A stretch of DNA of 64,000 bases from Pseudescherichia sp039594205 (lineage in GTDB: Bacteria > Pseudomonadota > Gammaproteobacteria > Enterobacterales > Enterobacteriaceae). The notes under the pieces were generated by a model that was not told the DNA's origin, made no database searches, and saw only the letters and a list, made by a program, of their open reading frames with translations. The stretch covers positions 1 to 64,000 of the forward strand of contig JBCNNW010000001.1 in the NCBI GenBank assembly GCA_039594205.1, in the 5' to 3' direction. Positions 35,760-47,366 of the stretch are shown here, one piece after another. The translations under genes and the position numbers were made by a program. Positions within the stretch are counted from its first letter, which is position 1. The number at the start of each line of letters is the position of its first letter.

Positions 35760-35966
35760 CAGCGGGGCGACAAAAGTAGCCGCTAACGTGGCGCAGCGCA
35801 AATTACCTTCTATAATAGTCTCTTCGCGATCATAACATTGAATATTTCACTCGAAATGATTCGTAAATTCGCTGGATTTTAGGCTAAAGTTTCTTTAGGA
35901 TTTGTCCTATCTGATGATTACTTAAACCTATTGTTCGGTGTCAATATGATAAGCGATGTCGATTGT

Positions 35967-36107
35967 GTGAGGTTAGCAATGCCTGTAGGAAGCGAAGAGC
36001 CGCAAAGGGATCCCGCGCTGAAGCGTAAAGCATGGCTGGCGGTCTTTCTGGGTTCGGCTCTCTTCTGGGCAGTTGTAGCACTGGTTATCTGGAAATTTTG
36101 GGGTTAA
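35967..36107 (+). CDS. ymiA: Small single-helix membrane protein YmiA
   Basis: 46 residues from GTG 35967 (VRLAMPVGSEEPQRDPALKR), or 42 from the internal ATG at 35979. A basic stretch is followed by one membrane helix AWLAVFLGSALFWAVVALVI and a short WKFWG end. Length and sequence match E. coli YmiA; function unknown. It lies four bases before yciX, so the two are co-transcribed. Confidence 0.85.
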   Translation: MRLAMPVGSEEPQRDPALKRKAWLAVFLGSALFWAVVALVIWKFWG

Positions 36108-36111
36108 GCCA

Positions 36112-36279
36112 ATGGCAATTACCGAGCGGTTAAATCCGGTTCAGGACCGCGCCCGGTCCCCGAAACAACCCTGTCAGGGTGAACGTGAGATGGCGGTGCA
36201 GATCCCGGCCAGCTGGCAGCTCACGGCCGCACAGAAAGCGTTTATTGACTCTTTCGCTGACGATAAACCAAAAAAATAG
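36112..36279 (+). CDS. yciX: Small protein YciX
   Basis: 55 residues (MAITERLNPVQDRARSPKQP at the start, QLTAAQKAFIDSFADDKPKK at the end), soluble, with no membrane segment. Gene position and, as I recall, length equal E. coli YciX. The role is unknown. It is the last of the ymiA-yciX pair, with a strong terminator 21 bases after the stop. Confidence 0.8.
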   Translation: MAITERLNPVQDRARSPKQPCQGEREMAVQIPASWQLTAAQKAFIDSFADDKPKK

Positions 36280-36297
36280 CGGTTATCCACTCCTGTT

Positions 36298-36326
36298 AAA
36301 AACCTCGCCTCCGGCGGGGTTTTTTG
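36298..36326 (+). terminator. yciX terminator
   Basis: AACCTCGCC-TCC-GGCGGGGTT (36301-36321) with one T-G pair, followed by a run of T. Confidence 0.88.
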
Positions 36327-36412
36327 TTCTTTAATGCCCTGAAAAAGATTCATTTTAGCTATTTGGGTTGTTATCAAAACGTTACGACATGTTTGTGTTA
36401 TCTTTAATACAG

Positions 36413-36432
36413 ACCCTGATACCAGTCAGGGT
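36413..36432 (+). promoter_or_regulatory. Hairpin in the acnA leader
   Basis: ACCCTGA (36413-36419), loop TACCAG, TCAGGGT (36426-36432); 27 bases before the acnA start and just upstream of the GGAGGAG ribosome site. It could be a transcript structure or an operator. Confidence 0.4.
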
Positions 36433-36459
36433 ATCGATACTCTGTATTAGGAGGAGCTT

Positions 36460-39132
<2,673 letters not shown>

Positions 39133-39140
39133 GTCTGCTA

Positions 39141-39214
39141 TGCCGGGCGGCGCTGCGCTTGCCCGGCCTACCGAACCGTGTGGGCCGGACAGGGCGCATG
39201 CCGCCATCCGGCGT
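39141..39214. repeat. Pair of opposed REP elements (BIME-like)
   Basis: First unit TGCCGGGCGG to GCCCGGCCTACC (39141-39172). The second is inverted and somewhat different: GCCGGA (39184-39189) and TCCGGC (39207-39212) around CAGGGCGCATGCCGCCA. Located between convergent acnA and ribA, where such elements commonly stabilise transcript ends or bind gyrase or IHF. Confidence 0.8.
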
Positions 39215-39227
39215 TTTCTCGCCGCAA

Positions 39228-39815
39228 TCAACCCAGCAGATGCCCCATCTTAGCGGCCTTGGTGTCAAGATAGTGTTCATTGTTAGGGTTACGACCGACA
39301 ATCAGCGCCACGCGCTCAACAATGTTAATCCCGGCCTCGGTGAGGATCTCAACCTTGCGCGGGTTATTGGTCAATAACCGCACCTCATCCACACCCAGCA
39401 GCTTGAACATGTCCGCACACAGGGTGAAGTCACGTTCGTCGGCAGCAAAGCCCAGCTGATGGTTGGCTTCAACGGTGTCAAAACCCTGGTCCTGCAGCGC
39501 GTAGGCGCGAATTTTATTCAGCAGACCAATGTTGCGCCCCTCCTGGCGATGATACAGAAGAATGCCGCGACCCTCTTCAGCGATGTGGGAGAGGGCGGCC
39601 TCAAGCTGAAAACCGCAGTCGCAGCGCAGGCTGAACAGGGCGTCGCCGGTCAGGCACTCCGAGTGGACGCGGGCGAGCACCGGCATCTGGCCGGAAATAT
39701 CGCCATAGACCAGAGCAACGTGATCCTGTCCGGTTGCCAGTTCTTCAAATCCCACCATCAGGAAGTCGCCCCAGGGGGTTGGCAGTTTGGCTTCTGCCAC
39801 ACGTTTAAGCTGCAT
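39228..39815 (-). CDS. ribA: GTP cyclohydrolase II
   Basis: First step of riboflavin synthesis: opens GTP to 2,5-diamino-6-ribosylamino-pyrimidinone phosphate. 195 residues (E. coli 196), starting MQLKRVAEAKLPTPWGDF. Zinc Cys residues are in SECLTGDALFSLRCDCGFQ, and the catalytic core includes YHRQEGRNIGLLNK and LLTNNPRKVE. Monocistronic, divergent from pgpB over 197 bp. Confidence 0.97.
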   Translation of the reverse strand: MQLKRVAEAKLPTPWGDFLMVGFEELATGQDHVALVYGDISGQMPVLARVHSECLTGDALFSLRCDCGFQLEAALSHIAEEGRGILLYHRQEGRNIGLLNKIRAYALQDQGFDTVEANHQLGFAADERDFTLCADMFKLLGVDEVRLLTNNPRKVEILTEAGINIVERVALIVGRNPNNEHYLDTKAAKMGHLLG

Positions 39816-40012
39816 GTGATTCTCCAGATTATGCTGGCACTTTCTGTGCCCGTAGCCTTCAGGCTTTCTGTCTCTCTCTATTTTGCCACAAGGCGCGCGA
39901 CTTCACTAATCGCCACCGTGGCTTACAAAGATTAAAGGCACAAATCCGTCAAATCCGCCGAACTTGTTATTTTTCAGTTATTATTGTGTCACTTAATTGA
40001 AAGGGAAAGAAA

Positions 40013-40780
40013 ATGCTCTCAATCGCAAAACGGATTGCCGCCGGCACGGGACTTCTACTGATCATGCCACTGTTGGTCTTGCTCTTCGGCTGGCATTGGC
40101 AGCCTGGGGGGCACAGCGGCTGGCTTAAAATGCTCTACTGGATCACTGAAACGGTCACCCAGCCCTGGGGTATCATCACTCATGTCATATTGTGCGGCTG
40201 GTTTCTGTGGTGTTTACGCTTTCGCCTGAAGGCGGCACTGACGCTGTTTGCGATTCTTGGCGTGGCGATTGTGATTGGCCAGGGGGTGAAATCCTGGGTT
40301 AAAACGGTTGCTCAGGAGCCGCGTCCGTTTGTGGTCTGGCTTGAAAAAACGCACCAAATTCCGGTAGATGAGTTCTACACTTTAAAGCGTAAGGAGCGCG
40401 GGGCACTGGTGCAGGAGCAGCTTACCGAGCAGGACAACGTGCCTGAGTTTTTACGCAAGCACTGGCAGAAAGAGACCGGTTTTGCTTTCCCTTCGGGACA
40501 TACGATGTTTGCCGCCAGTTGGGCATTGCTGGCCGTAGGTCTGCTGTGGCCCCGTCGCCGTACGCTCACTATCGTTGTGCTGATGGTGTGGGCAGTGCTG
40601 GTAATGGGCAGCCGACTGCTGTTAGGCATGCACTGGCCACAGGATCTGGCGGTGGCGACGCTTATTTCCGGCATTCTGGTCACCCTGGCGACCTGGCTTG
40701 CGCAGCGTCTCTGCGGTCCGCTCACGCCGCCGGTGAAAGAGAATATCGAGATAGCCCAGCGTGAAGAGAAAAATGAGTAA
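40013..40780 (+). CDS. pgpB: Phosphatidylglycerophosphatase B / undecaprenyl pyrophosphate phosphatase
   Basis: Inner-membrane PAP2 phosphatase acting on PGP, undecaprenyl pyrophosphate and related lipids at the periplasmic face. 255 residues (E. coli 254), start MLSIAKRIAAGTGL behind AAAGGGAAAGAAA. The three PAP2 motifs are visible: KTVAQEPRP, PSGHT and SRLLLGMHWPQDL. About six membrane helices. It lies 155 bp upstream of lapA with no clear terminator between. Confidence 0.95.
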   Translation: MLSIAKRIAAGTGLLLIMPLLVLLFGWHWQPGGHSGWLKMLYWITETVTQPWGIITHVILCGWFLWCLRFRLKAALTLFAILGVAIVIGQGVKSWVKTVAQEPRPFVVWLEKTHQIPVDEFYTLKRKERGALVQEQLTEQDNVPEFLRKHWQKETGFAFPSGHTMFAASWALLAVGLLWPRRRTLTIVVLMVWAVLVMGSRLLLGMHWPQDLAVATLISGILVTLATWLAQRLCGPLTPPVKENIEIAQREEKNE

Positions 40781-40935
40781 GGTCCCTGAGCGTTGAATTT
40801 TTGCTTTTTGGCCTTACATCATCTGGATGTCACGGTTTTCCATTCCGTCCGCTGCGCGGAAATGGTAGTTTATAAGGCTGGATGCAGCAGGTTGAACAGA
40901 ATTTATTCGCCCTAAGCCACATAACGGGAAGTAAT

Positions 40936-41280
40936 GTGAAATATCTACTCATTTTCTTACTGGTGTTAGCAATCTTTGTCGTTTCCGTCACTCTGGGTGC
41001 ACAGAACGATCAGCAGGTAACATTTAATTATTTGTTGGCGCAGGGGGAGTATCGCATCTCTACACTGCTGGCGGTGCTGTTTGCTGCTGGATTTGCTATC
41101 GGCTGGTTGATCTGCGGTCTCTTCTGGCTGCGCGTGCGGGTCTCTCTGGCACGGGCAGAGCGTAAGATCAAACGCCTGGAGCAGCAAATCGCCCCTGCTA
41201 CGCCTGCTCCTTCAGCGCCTGCTCCTGCAACGACGAGCGTTCCGGTCACCACCGCGTCGACGCCGGTCGTCAAGGAATAA
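40936..41280 (+). CDS. lapA: Lipopolysaccharide assembly protein A (YciS)
   Basis: Inner-membrane protein that works with LapB in control of LPS synthesis. The start is GTG 40936 (VKYLLIFLLVLAIF) behind GGGAAG; the frame from 40882 has no conserved codons before it. Two helices (about 2-20 and 40-62), then a cytoplasmic basic coil RVRVSLARAERKIKRLEQQI. 114 residues against 102 in E. coli: the C-terminal tail is an Ala/Pro/Thr-rich extension (about 84-114). Six bases separate it from lapB. Confidence 0.95.
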   Translation: MKYLLIFLLVLAIFVVSVTLGAQNDQQVTFNYLLAQGEYRISTLLAVLFAAGFAIGWLICGLFWLRVRVSLARAERKIKRLEQQIAPATPAPSAPAPATTSVPVTTASTPVVKE

Positions 41281-41286
41281 CAGGCT

Positions 41287-42456
41287 ATGCTGGAGCTGTT
41301 ATTTCTGCTGTTACCTGTGGCAGCCGCCTACGGCTGGTATATGGGACGCAGAAGTGCGCAACAAACGAAGCAAGATGAGGCCAACCGACTGTCGCGCGAC
41401 TACGTGGCCGGCGTTAACTTCCTGCTGAGTAACCAACAGGACAAGGCGGTAGACCTGTTCCTCGACATGCTCAAAGAGGATACCGGCACCGTTGAGGCGC
41501 ATCTCACGCTGGGGAACCTGTTTCGCTCCCGGGGCGAGGTGGATCGCGCTATCCGCATTCATCAGACTTTGATGGAGAGCGCCTCTCTCTCTTACGATCA
41601 GCGTCTGCTGGCGGTGCAGCAGCTGGGCCGCGACTATATGGCTGCGGGCATGTACGATCGCGCCGAAGATATGTTTAATCAGCTGGTGGACGAAACCGAT
41701 TTTCGCATTGGGGCGCTACAGCAGCTTCTGCAGATCTATCAGGCTACCAGCGAGTGGCAAAAGGCGATCGACGTTGCCGAGCGGCTGGTTAAGCTGGGTA
41801 AGGATAAACAGCGCGGCGAAATTGCCCACTTCTACTGTGAGCTTGCGTTGCAGCAGATGGGCAATGACGATATGGACCGGGCAATGGCACTGCTGAAAAA
41901 GGGCGCTGCGGCCGATCGCACCAGCCCCCGGGTCTCTATCATGATTGGCCGCGTGCTGATAGCGAAAGGCGATTACGCCAAAGCGATGGAGAGCCTGCTG
42001 CGGGTAATCGATCAGGATAAAGAGCTGGTCAGTGAAACCCTGGAGATGTTGCAGACCTGCTATCTCCAGCTGGGGAAAAACGACGAGTGGGCAGAGTTTC
42101 TTACCCGCTGCGTTGAGGAGAACGTGGGCGCGACCGCCGATCTGATGCTGGCTGAAATTATCGACCAGCGTGAAGGGCAGGATCAGGCTCAGGTAGCCGT
42201 CACTCGCCAGCTTCAGCGTCATCCGACGATGCGCGTATTCCATAAGCTAATGGATTACCACCTGCACGATGCCGAAGAGGGACGAGCGAAAGAGAGCCTG
42301 ATGGCGCTGCGTGACATGGTGGGAGAGCAGATCCGCAGCAAGCCGCGCTATCGTTGTCTGAAGTGTGGTTTTACGGCCTACACCATGTACTGGCACTGTC
42401 CTTCCTGTCGTGCGTGGTCAACGGTGAAGCCTATTCGCGGCCTCGACGGGCAGTAA
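41287..42456 (+). CDS. lapB: Lipopolysaccharide assembly protein B (YciM)
   Basis: Regulates LPS level by presenting LpxC to the protease FtsH. 389 residues as in E. coli. One N-terminal membrane anchor (about 1-20), then tandem TPR helices facing the cytoplasm (about 35-350), and a C-terminal rubredoxin-type metal site with CLKCGF and CPSCRAW. Operon lapA-lapB. Confidence 0.97.
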   Translation: MLELLFLLLPVAAAYGWYMGRRSAQQTKQDEANRLSRDYVAGVNFLLSNQQDKAVDLFLDMLKEDTGTVEAHLTLGNLFRSRGEVDRAIRIHQTLMESASLSYDQRLLAVQQLGRDYMAAGMYDRAEDMFNQLVDETDFRIGALQQLLQIYQATSEWQKAIDVAERLVKLGKDKQRGEIAHFYCELALQQMGNDDMDRAMALLKKGAAADRTSPRVSIMIGRVLIAKGDYAKAMESLLRVIDQDKELVSETLEMLQTCYLQLGKNDEWAEFLTRCVEENVGATADLMLAEIIDQREGQDQAQVAVTRQLQRHPTMRVFHKLMDYHLHDAEEGRAKESLMALRDMVGEQIRSKPRYRCLKCGFTAYTMYWHCPSCRAWSTVKPIRGLDGQ

Positions 42457-42637
42457 CTTAAAAAAAAGCCCTTATTTAGTTACAACATACTAATGTGGCT
42501 GTTTTTAGAAGCAACCCGGCACCGCTCAGGTCAGACAGCGAAAAATGCGCCCTGTCAATTTTCCGCGCTCGCAGTTAGAATGCTGCCCGTTTATTCCTTT
42601 TGCGCCCGCGCGTGCTCATCAACAAGAAGGTCTGGTC

Positions 42638-43378
42638 ATGACGTCTCCTGCTTCATCTTCTTCCTCATCTTTATGCCACTCTCCCGTTGTCGTTGCCCTT
42701 GACTATGCCAGCCGCGATCTCGCTTTGGCGTTTGTCGATCGCATTAATCCCGGCGACTGCCGACTGAAAGTAGGCAAAGAGATGTTCACCCGTTTCGGGC
42801 CGCAGTTTGTGCGCGAGCTTCACCAGCGCGGCTTTGAGGTGTTTCTCGATCTGAAGTTTCATGATATTCCCAATACCGCTGCTCATGCCGTAGCCGCCGC
42901 CGCCGATCTCGGGGTCTGGATGGTCAACGTTCATGCCTCCGGCGGGGCGCGTATGATGAGCGCTGCCCGTGAGGCGCTGGTGCCGTTTGGCAAGGACGCA
43001 CCGCTGCTCATTGCCGTGACGGTTTTAACCAGCATGGAGGCCAGCGATCTGCTCGATCTGGGCATCACCAGCACGCCTGCCGAGCATGCCGGGCGCCTGG
43101 CGCGCCTGACGAGGGAGTGCGGCCTGGATGGTGTTGTCTGCTCTGCACAGGAGGCGGTGCGCTTCAAGAGCGAGCTGGGGCAGGCATTTAAGCTGGTGAC
43201 GCCAGGGATCCGCCCTCAAGGCAGCGAAGTGGGCGATCAGCGGCGGATTATGACGCCGCAGCAGGCGCTGGCGGCGGGTGTTGATTATATGGTGATTGGT
43301 CGTCCGGTGACCCAGTCTGCCGATCCTGCTCAGACTCTCAGCGAAATTAATGCCGCCCTGAAGCTGGAGGCATCATGA
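42638..43378 (+). CDS. pyrF: Orotidine-5'-phosphate decarboxylase
   Basis: Last step of UMP synthesis. 246 residues from ATG 42638 (MTSPASSSSSSLCHSPVVVALDY), near the E. coli 245 and sharing the Ser-rich start; a frame from 42545 is open but not conserved. Catalytic Lys/Asp network in DLKFHDIPNT with the first Lys in RLKVGKEMF; phosphate site GIRPQGS and IGRPVTQS. It overlaps yciH by four bases (ATGA). The 181-bp gap after lapB should hold the promoter. Confidence 0.96.
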   Translation: MTSPASSSSSSLCHSPVVVALDYASRDLALAFVDRINPGDCRLKVGKEMFTRFGPQFVRELHQRGFEVFLDLKFHDIPNTAAHAVAAAADLGVWMVNVHASGGARMMSAAREALVPFGKDAPLLIAVTVLTSMEASDLLDLGITSTPAEHAGRLARLTRECGLDGVVCSAQEAVRFKSELGQAFKLVTPGIRPQGSEVGDQRRIMTPQQALAAGVDYMVIGRPVTQSADPAQTLSEINAALKLEAS

Positions 43379-43701
43379 AGGAGAGTAATAGCCGTTTGGT
43401 CTACTCCACCGAAACCGGGCGTATTGATGAACCTAAAGCTGCTCCGGAGCGGCCAAAAGGCGATGGCATCGTGCGCATTCAAAAGCAAACCAGCGGACGT
43501 AAAGGTAAAGGCGTATGCCTGATTACCGGCATAGAAGGCGACGATGAGGCGCTGAATAAGCTGGCTGCTGAGCTGAAGAAGAAGTGCGGCTGTGGCGGCT
43601 CGGTGAAAGAGGGCGTTATTGAAATTCAGGGCGACAAGCGCGATCTGCTTAAAACGCTGCTGGAAGCCAAAGGCATGAAGGTCAAACTTGCGGGCGGCTA
43701 A
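43375..43701 (+). CDS. yciH: SUI1/eIF1-like protein YciH
   Basis: Bacterial homologue of eukaryotic initiation factor 1; can influence start-codon fidelity in vitro and may repress translation in stress. 108 residues as in E. coli; SUI1 domain in the second half (RKGKGVCLITGIEGD, KKKCGCGGSVKEGVIEIQGD). Translationally coupled to pyrF through an ATGA overlap, and ended by a strong terminator. Confidence 0.95.
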   Translation: MKESNSRLVYSTETGRIDEPKAAPERPKGDGIVRIQKQTSGRKGKGVCLITGIEGDDEALNKLAAELKKKCGCGGSVKEGVIEIQGDKRDLLKTLLEAKGMKVKLAGG

Positions 43702-43710
43702 CAGATAAAT

Positions 43711-43740
43711 AAAAAGCCACGGCGATTGCCGTGGCTTTTT
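43711..43740 (+). terminator. Terminator of pyrF-yciH
   Basis: AAAAAGCCACGGC-GATT-GCCGTGGCTTTTT (43711-43740): 13-bp stem including the A/T ends. It could also serve osmB in the other direction, 85 bp away. Confidence 0.92.
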
Positions 43741-43825
43741 ATTGCGCTATTCAGATCTGCAAGAAAGTATTACGGCGTTATCAGAACGCGTTTTCAATCC
43801 TTGAAAGACCTGCTACGTCATATTA

Positions 43826-44041
43826 TTAGTCGACCTGGTGACCGATAATACCACCAACCGCTGCGCCACCCAGGGTACCCAGAGTGCTGCCGTCGGTCAG
43901 AACAGAGCCACCGATCGCACCTGCACCAGCACCGATAGCGGTATTACGGTCGCGTTTAGACCAGTTGGAACAGGCGCTCAGAGACATTGCCAGTGTAACA
44001 GCCAGTACGACAGTTGCTGCTTTTTTGCTTGATAACATCAT
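43826..44041 (-). CDS. osmB: Osmotically inducible lipoprotein OsmB
   Basis: Small outer-membrane lipoprotein induced by high osmolarity and stationary phase. 71 residues, start MMLSSKKAATVVLAVTLAM behind AGGAGAAAG. Lipobox LSAC, then the Gly-rich zipper IGAGAGAIGGSVLTDGS, GTLGGAAVGGIIGHQ. E. coli has 72 residues and ends GHQVGK; here the end is GHQVD. CTATACT upstream (minus strand, about 44085-44091) fits an RpoS-type -10. Confidence 0.95.
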   Translation of the reverse strand: MMLSSKKAATVVLAVTLAMSLSACSNWSKRDRNTAIGAGAGAIGGSVLTDGSTLGTLGGAAVGGIIGHQVD

Positions 44042-44286
44042 AATACTTTCTCCTGAAATTTCGATTCACGGAAAGAAATCTCTTTAAGTATAGTGTGGTT
44101 ATGACACTCTAAAGTCTTTTTCCGTAAATTATGTTACACAGTTGTTACTGGTAGCCACGCTCCACTGAAGCGAGGCGGTAGTTACATCCTGTTATATCGC
44201 TGAACATAATTTTACTTCTTGCCTGTTGAACAGACAGGTAAAAAGTCTTAATTGAATCGTCGGAAAAGTCTCATAGATGAGGGAGA

Positions 44287-44306
44287 TAGCCCACTTTCAT
44301 GGGCTA
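44287..44306 (-). terminator. Hairpin downstream of yciT
   Basis: TAGCCCA (44287-44293), CTTTCA, TGGGCTA (44300-44306), starting eight bases after the yciT stop. On the minus strand the T-run comes before, not after, the stem, so termination is uncertain. Confidence 0.4.
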
Positions 44307-44314
44307 AAAAAGCG

Positions 44315-45073
44315 TTAGCGCGTGCGGGGAGATTTAACAATATCAACATGCACGCCAGCCTGCTCCAGCTCGCGCTGCGTGGCTGCATTAAGCTTGTCAT
44401 CAGTGATCACCCTGTTAAAAGGGTGGTGCTGTCCAAGCGGGTAGGGATGAACTACACCAAACTTTGAGCTGTCGGTCAGAACAATGGCTTCACAGCCCTT
44501 TTCGAGCACGGCATTCACGACGTCCGCGCGCATCATGTCCCGGCCAGTAAAGCCAGTACCAGGCTGCCAGCCATCAATACCAATAAACGCCTTGCTGAAG
44601 TGTACCTGAGCAATATACTGGCGCGTCAGGGGGCCAACCATGCTCTCGCTTTTTTTCTGATAGATGCCGCCGAGCAGGATCACTTCACAGGGCGTCTCTT
44701 TGAGCAGATGGGCTATATAGCTGCTGACCGTAATAATAGTGATATCTTTCTGCTCTGCGAGGGTACGGGCCAGCAGCGCATTGCTGCTGCCGTTTTCAAT
44801 AAATACGGTTTCACCCGGCTCGACCGTAGAGGCGGCAAATTCTGCCAGCACACGCTTAAGGGCAAAATTATTGAGCATCCGTGTTTCGACATCATCGCTT
44901 TCCAGCGGCACGGCGTAGCCATGGGTGCGACGCAAATAGCTCTGCTTCTCCAGGGTATTCAGATCCTGACGGATGGTGACTTCAGACACGCCAGTTGTTT
45001 TAGCCAGTTCAGTAACGCTGACCCGGCCCTTATCGATCACCATCTGCAGAATAGTTTGTTGTCGGGAATTCAT
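44315..45073 (-). CDS. yciT: DeoR-family transcriptional regulator YciT
   Basis: 252 residues from ATG 45073 (MNSRQQTILQMVIDKGRV); E. coli YciT has 249. An alternative GTG at 45091 overlaps the yciZ stop. N-terminal helix-turn-helix VTELAKTTGVSEVTIRQDLN, C-terminal sugar-phosphate-sensor domain of DeoR type (FIENGSSNALLARTL, GIDGW, TDSSKFG). In E. coli it has been tied to osmotic-stress gene control, and osmB lies next door. It is five bases after yciZ, in one operon. Confidence 0.93.
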   Translation of the reverse strand: MNSRQQTILQMVIDKGRVSVTELAKTTGVSEVTIRQDLNTLEKQSYLRRTHGYAVPLESDDVETRMLNNFALKRVLAEFAASTVEPGETVFIENGSSNALLARTLAEQKDITIITVSSYIAHLLKETPCEVILLGGIYQKKSESMVGPLTRQYIAQVHFSKAFIGIDGWQPGTGFTGRDMMRADVVNAVLEKGCEAIVLTDSSKFGVVHPYPLGQHHPFNRVITDDKLNAATQRELEQAGVHVDIVKSPRTR

Positions 45074-45078
45074 TGCTA

Positions 45079-45264
45079 TTAAATTTCCCACGGGGTTTTA
45101 GGCGAATTTTGTCCTTGCGCCTGCTCCGCATCATTCAGCGCCAGAAGCTCTGTCTTAAGAATTTCAAGATTATGAATGGCAGAGTGATAATCACCCGCAA
45201 CCAGAATATCGAGCACGGTATCAATGCGTCCTGCCAGTTGCTTTGCGTCGATGTCAGCCATCAT
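45079..45264 (-). CDS. yciZ: DUF2543 protein YciZ
   Basis: 61 residues (E. coli 57) with the invariant core VLDILVAGDYHSAIHNLEIL and end PWEI. Small, helical, cytoplasmic; function unknown. Start ATG 45264, or the adjacent ATG 45261, behind AGGAGTG. Upstream of yciT. Confidence 0.92.
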   Translation of the reverse strand: MMADIDAKQLAGRIDTVLDILVAGDYHSAIHNLEILKTELLALNDAEQAQGQNSPKTPWEI

Positions 45265-45374
45265 GTCACTCCTGATTGAAATGGTAATAAATTTAATGAT
45301 GCAAAAAATAGTGTAAAAAGAGAAGGAGAAAAAAATAAATCTCCAAAAAGCATAAGCAACCGAAATAAAAAGGG

Positions 45375-47366
45375 TTAACGCATTTTTCGCGTCAGATAAC
45401 GCTTATACCAGCGCTCAAATGCAGCCGCGGGCATGGGTTTAGCAAAGAGGAAGCCCTGACGCTCGTTGACGCCGTTTTTTGTCAGAAAGGCATCCTCTTT
45501 AGCGCTTTCGACACCTTCGGCTATCACCTGCAGATTTAGCGCCTGTGCCACGGCGACGATGGCCCGCACTAACGATTGCGACACTGACTGCTTATGCACG
45601 TCGCGGACAAAGGACCGATCGAGCTTAATTGCATCAACAGGGATGCGCGCCAGCTGCGACAGGGAGGAGTAGCCGGTACCAAAGTCATCAAGGTGCACCT
45701 GCGCCCCGATGGCGCTGAACTGCTCAATCACCGACAAAGCCAGATCCTCGTTTTCAATCAGGCAGCTTTCGGTTAGCTCTATGTCGATCGGGCTGTACTC
45801 AAAATGCAGATCCTTAAGGGCCTGTCTGAGATCGCTGCACAGGGTCTGATCCGCCAGCTGACGTGCGGAGAGGTTCACCGCCACGCGCATGTTTAACCCC
45901 TTATCACGCCACTTTGCGACCTGCTGCAACACGTCCAGCATGATCCAGCGGCCGAGAGGGACAATCAGCCCTGACTCTTCGGCATAGGAGATAAAATCCG
46001 TGGGGGTGAGCAGGCCACGCTCCGGAGACTGCCAGCGTACCAGCGCCTCCAGACTACGAATCTCTCCGCGCCAGGTGACTTTAGGCTGGTAGTAGATTAC
46101 CAGCTGGTTGTCGTCCAGCGCCTTGCGCAGGTTGGTGTCCAGCCACAGATACTCAAAAACGCGCTGGTTCATCTCGGGAGTAAACACACAAAACTGACCC
46201 CGACCGCTCTCTTTGGCCGTATACATAGCGGTATCGGCGTTGCGGATCACGCTCTCCCGGTCTTTACCATGCTGAGGCGCCAGCGAAATGCCCAGCGAGC
46301 ACCCCGAATGGACCTCAATAAGCCCGATGCGGAACGGCTGCCGCAGACGGGTTAAAATTCTCGACGCCATCGCCTCCAGCGCGCTCTGCGAGGTTTTCGT
46401 CGCCAGCACGATAAACTCATCGCCCCCAAGCCTTGCCAGCACCTGGCCCTCGTCCAGGCAGCTTAAAATAGCCAGCGCAACCGCCTGCAAAAGCTGATCG
46501 CCAAACATATGACCGTAGGCGTCGTTTATCTTTTTAAAATTATCAAGATCGAGATAGACAATACCGACCTGGGTGTCACCGCGTTTTGCAATGGCGTCGC
46601 TCACCAGCTCGTTAATGGCATTGCGATTAGGCAGGCCGGTTACGGTATCGGTATTTGCCAGCACGCGCAGGCGCTCCTGAGCGCGGCGCTCTTCTGTAAT
46701 ATCGGTCCCGGAGCAGATCAGGAATATTTCATTTTTACCGCTGCCGCTGTGAACAAATTTATTGCGAAACAGAAACAGCCGCTGTCCTTTGCGCGTTTTT
46801 ATCCAGCGCTCAGCCTCATACGGGCTACCGCTAAGAAAGAAATTGGCAATATTGCGCTGGGAGGTGATGGCCTCTTTGCGGCTCATGAATAGCGTGAAAA
46901 CGTTCTGCCCAATAACCTCTTTCTCGCGCATACCGGTATACTCTTCGCATAGACGATTAAAACGCTGAATATTGCCGTGGCGATCGAGAATAACAATGAC
47001 CGAGTGCGCTTCAGAGACCACCTGTTCAGCAAAAGAGAGCCCCTGGGCTAAATTCCGGGCTACGGAGGAGGCATCATTCCAGCTGGAGGCGGTGCCCGCC
47101 CACTCTCTCTTACTGGTTTTTCGGCCAATCAGGTGCAGTGGCACGTCGCTACCGAACAGGGGAAGCGTAGTGGTCACGCTGGAGGTGATTACCGTCATGG
47201 CCCTGATCTGCTCGGCCTGCTCATCATTAAGCGTTACGGCCTGGCTTGTTTCGGCGTTTTCACTTGTGGCAAGCTGTAGCGTGTTGCTGTCAGCTGAGAG
47301 TCGCCAGAAAAGGTTCCTGGAGCCTAAATAGCGAAACAGCACACTTTGATCCAAATCCTCTTTCAT
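45375..47366 (-). CDS. pdeR: Cyclic-di-GMP phosphodiesterase PdeR (Gmr, YciR)
   Basis: Trigger enzyme that degrades c-di-GMP and, in E. coli, inhibits DgcM and MlrA in the curli control cascade. 663 residues from ATG 47366 (MKEDLDQSVLFRYLG) behind AGGAGGAAGC; the frame reaches 38 codons further without homology. PAS domain (about 105-225), GGDEF domain with an intact motif RLGGDEF, and EAL domain (about 400-655) with EALVRW and LDDFGTGYSS. It lies downstream of rnb on the same strand with a 211-bp gap and a hairpin between. Confidence 0.95.
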   Translation of the reverse strand: MKEDLDQSVLFRYLGSRNLFWRLSADSNTLQLATSENAETSQAVTLNDEQAEQIRAMTVITSSVTTTLPLFGSDVPLHLIGRKTSKREWAGTASSWNDASSVARNLAQGLSFAEQVVSEAHSVIVILDRHGNIQRFNRLCEEYTGMREKEVIGQNVFTLFMSRKEAITSQRNIANFFLSGSPYEAERWIKTRKGQRLFLFRNKFVHSGSGKNEIFLICSGTDITEERRAQERLRVLANTDTVTGLPNRNAINELVSDAIAKRGDTQVGIVYLDLDNFKKINDAYGHMFGDQLLQAVALAILSCLDEGQVLARLGGDEFIVLATKTSQSALEAMASRILTRLRQPFRIGLIEVHSGCSLGISLAPQHGKDRESVIRNADTAMYTAKESGRGQFCVFTPEMNQRVFEYLWLDTNLRKALDDNQLVIYYQPKVTWRGEIRSLEALVRWQSPERGLLTPTDFISYAEESGLIVPLGRWIMLDVLQQVAKWRDKGLNMRVAVNLSARQLADQTLCSDLRQALKDLHFEYSPIDIELTESCLIENEDLALSVIEQFSAIGAQVHLDDFGTGYSSLSQLARIPVDAIKLDRSFVRDVHKQSVSQSLVRAIVAVAQALNLQVIAEGVESAKEDAFLTKNGVNERQGFLFAKPMPAAAFERWYKRYLTRKMR

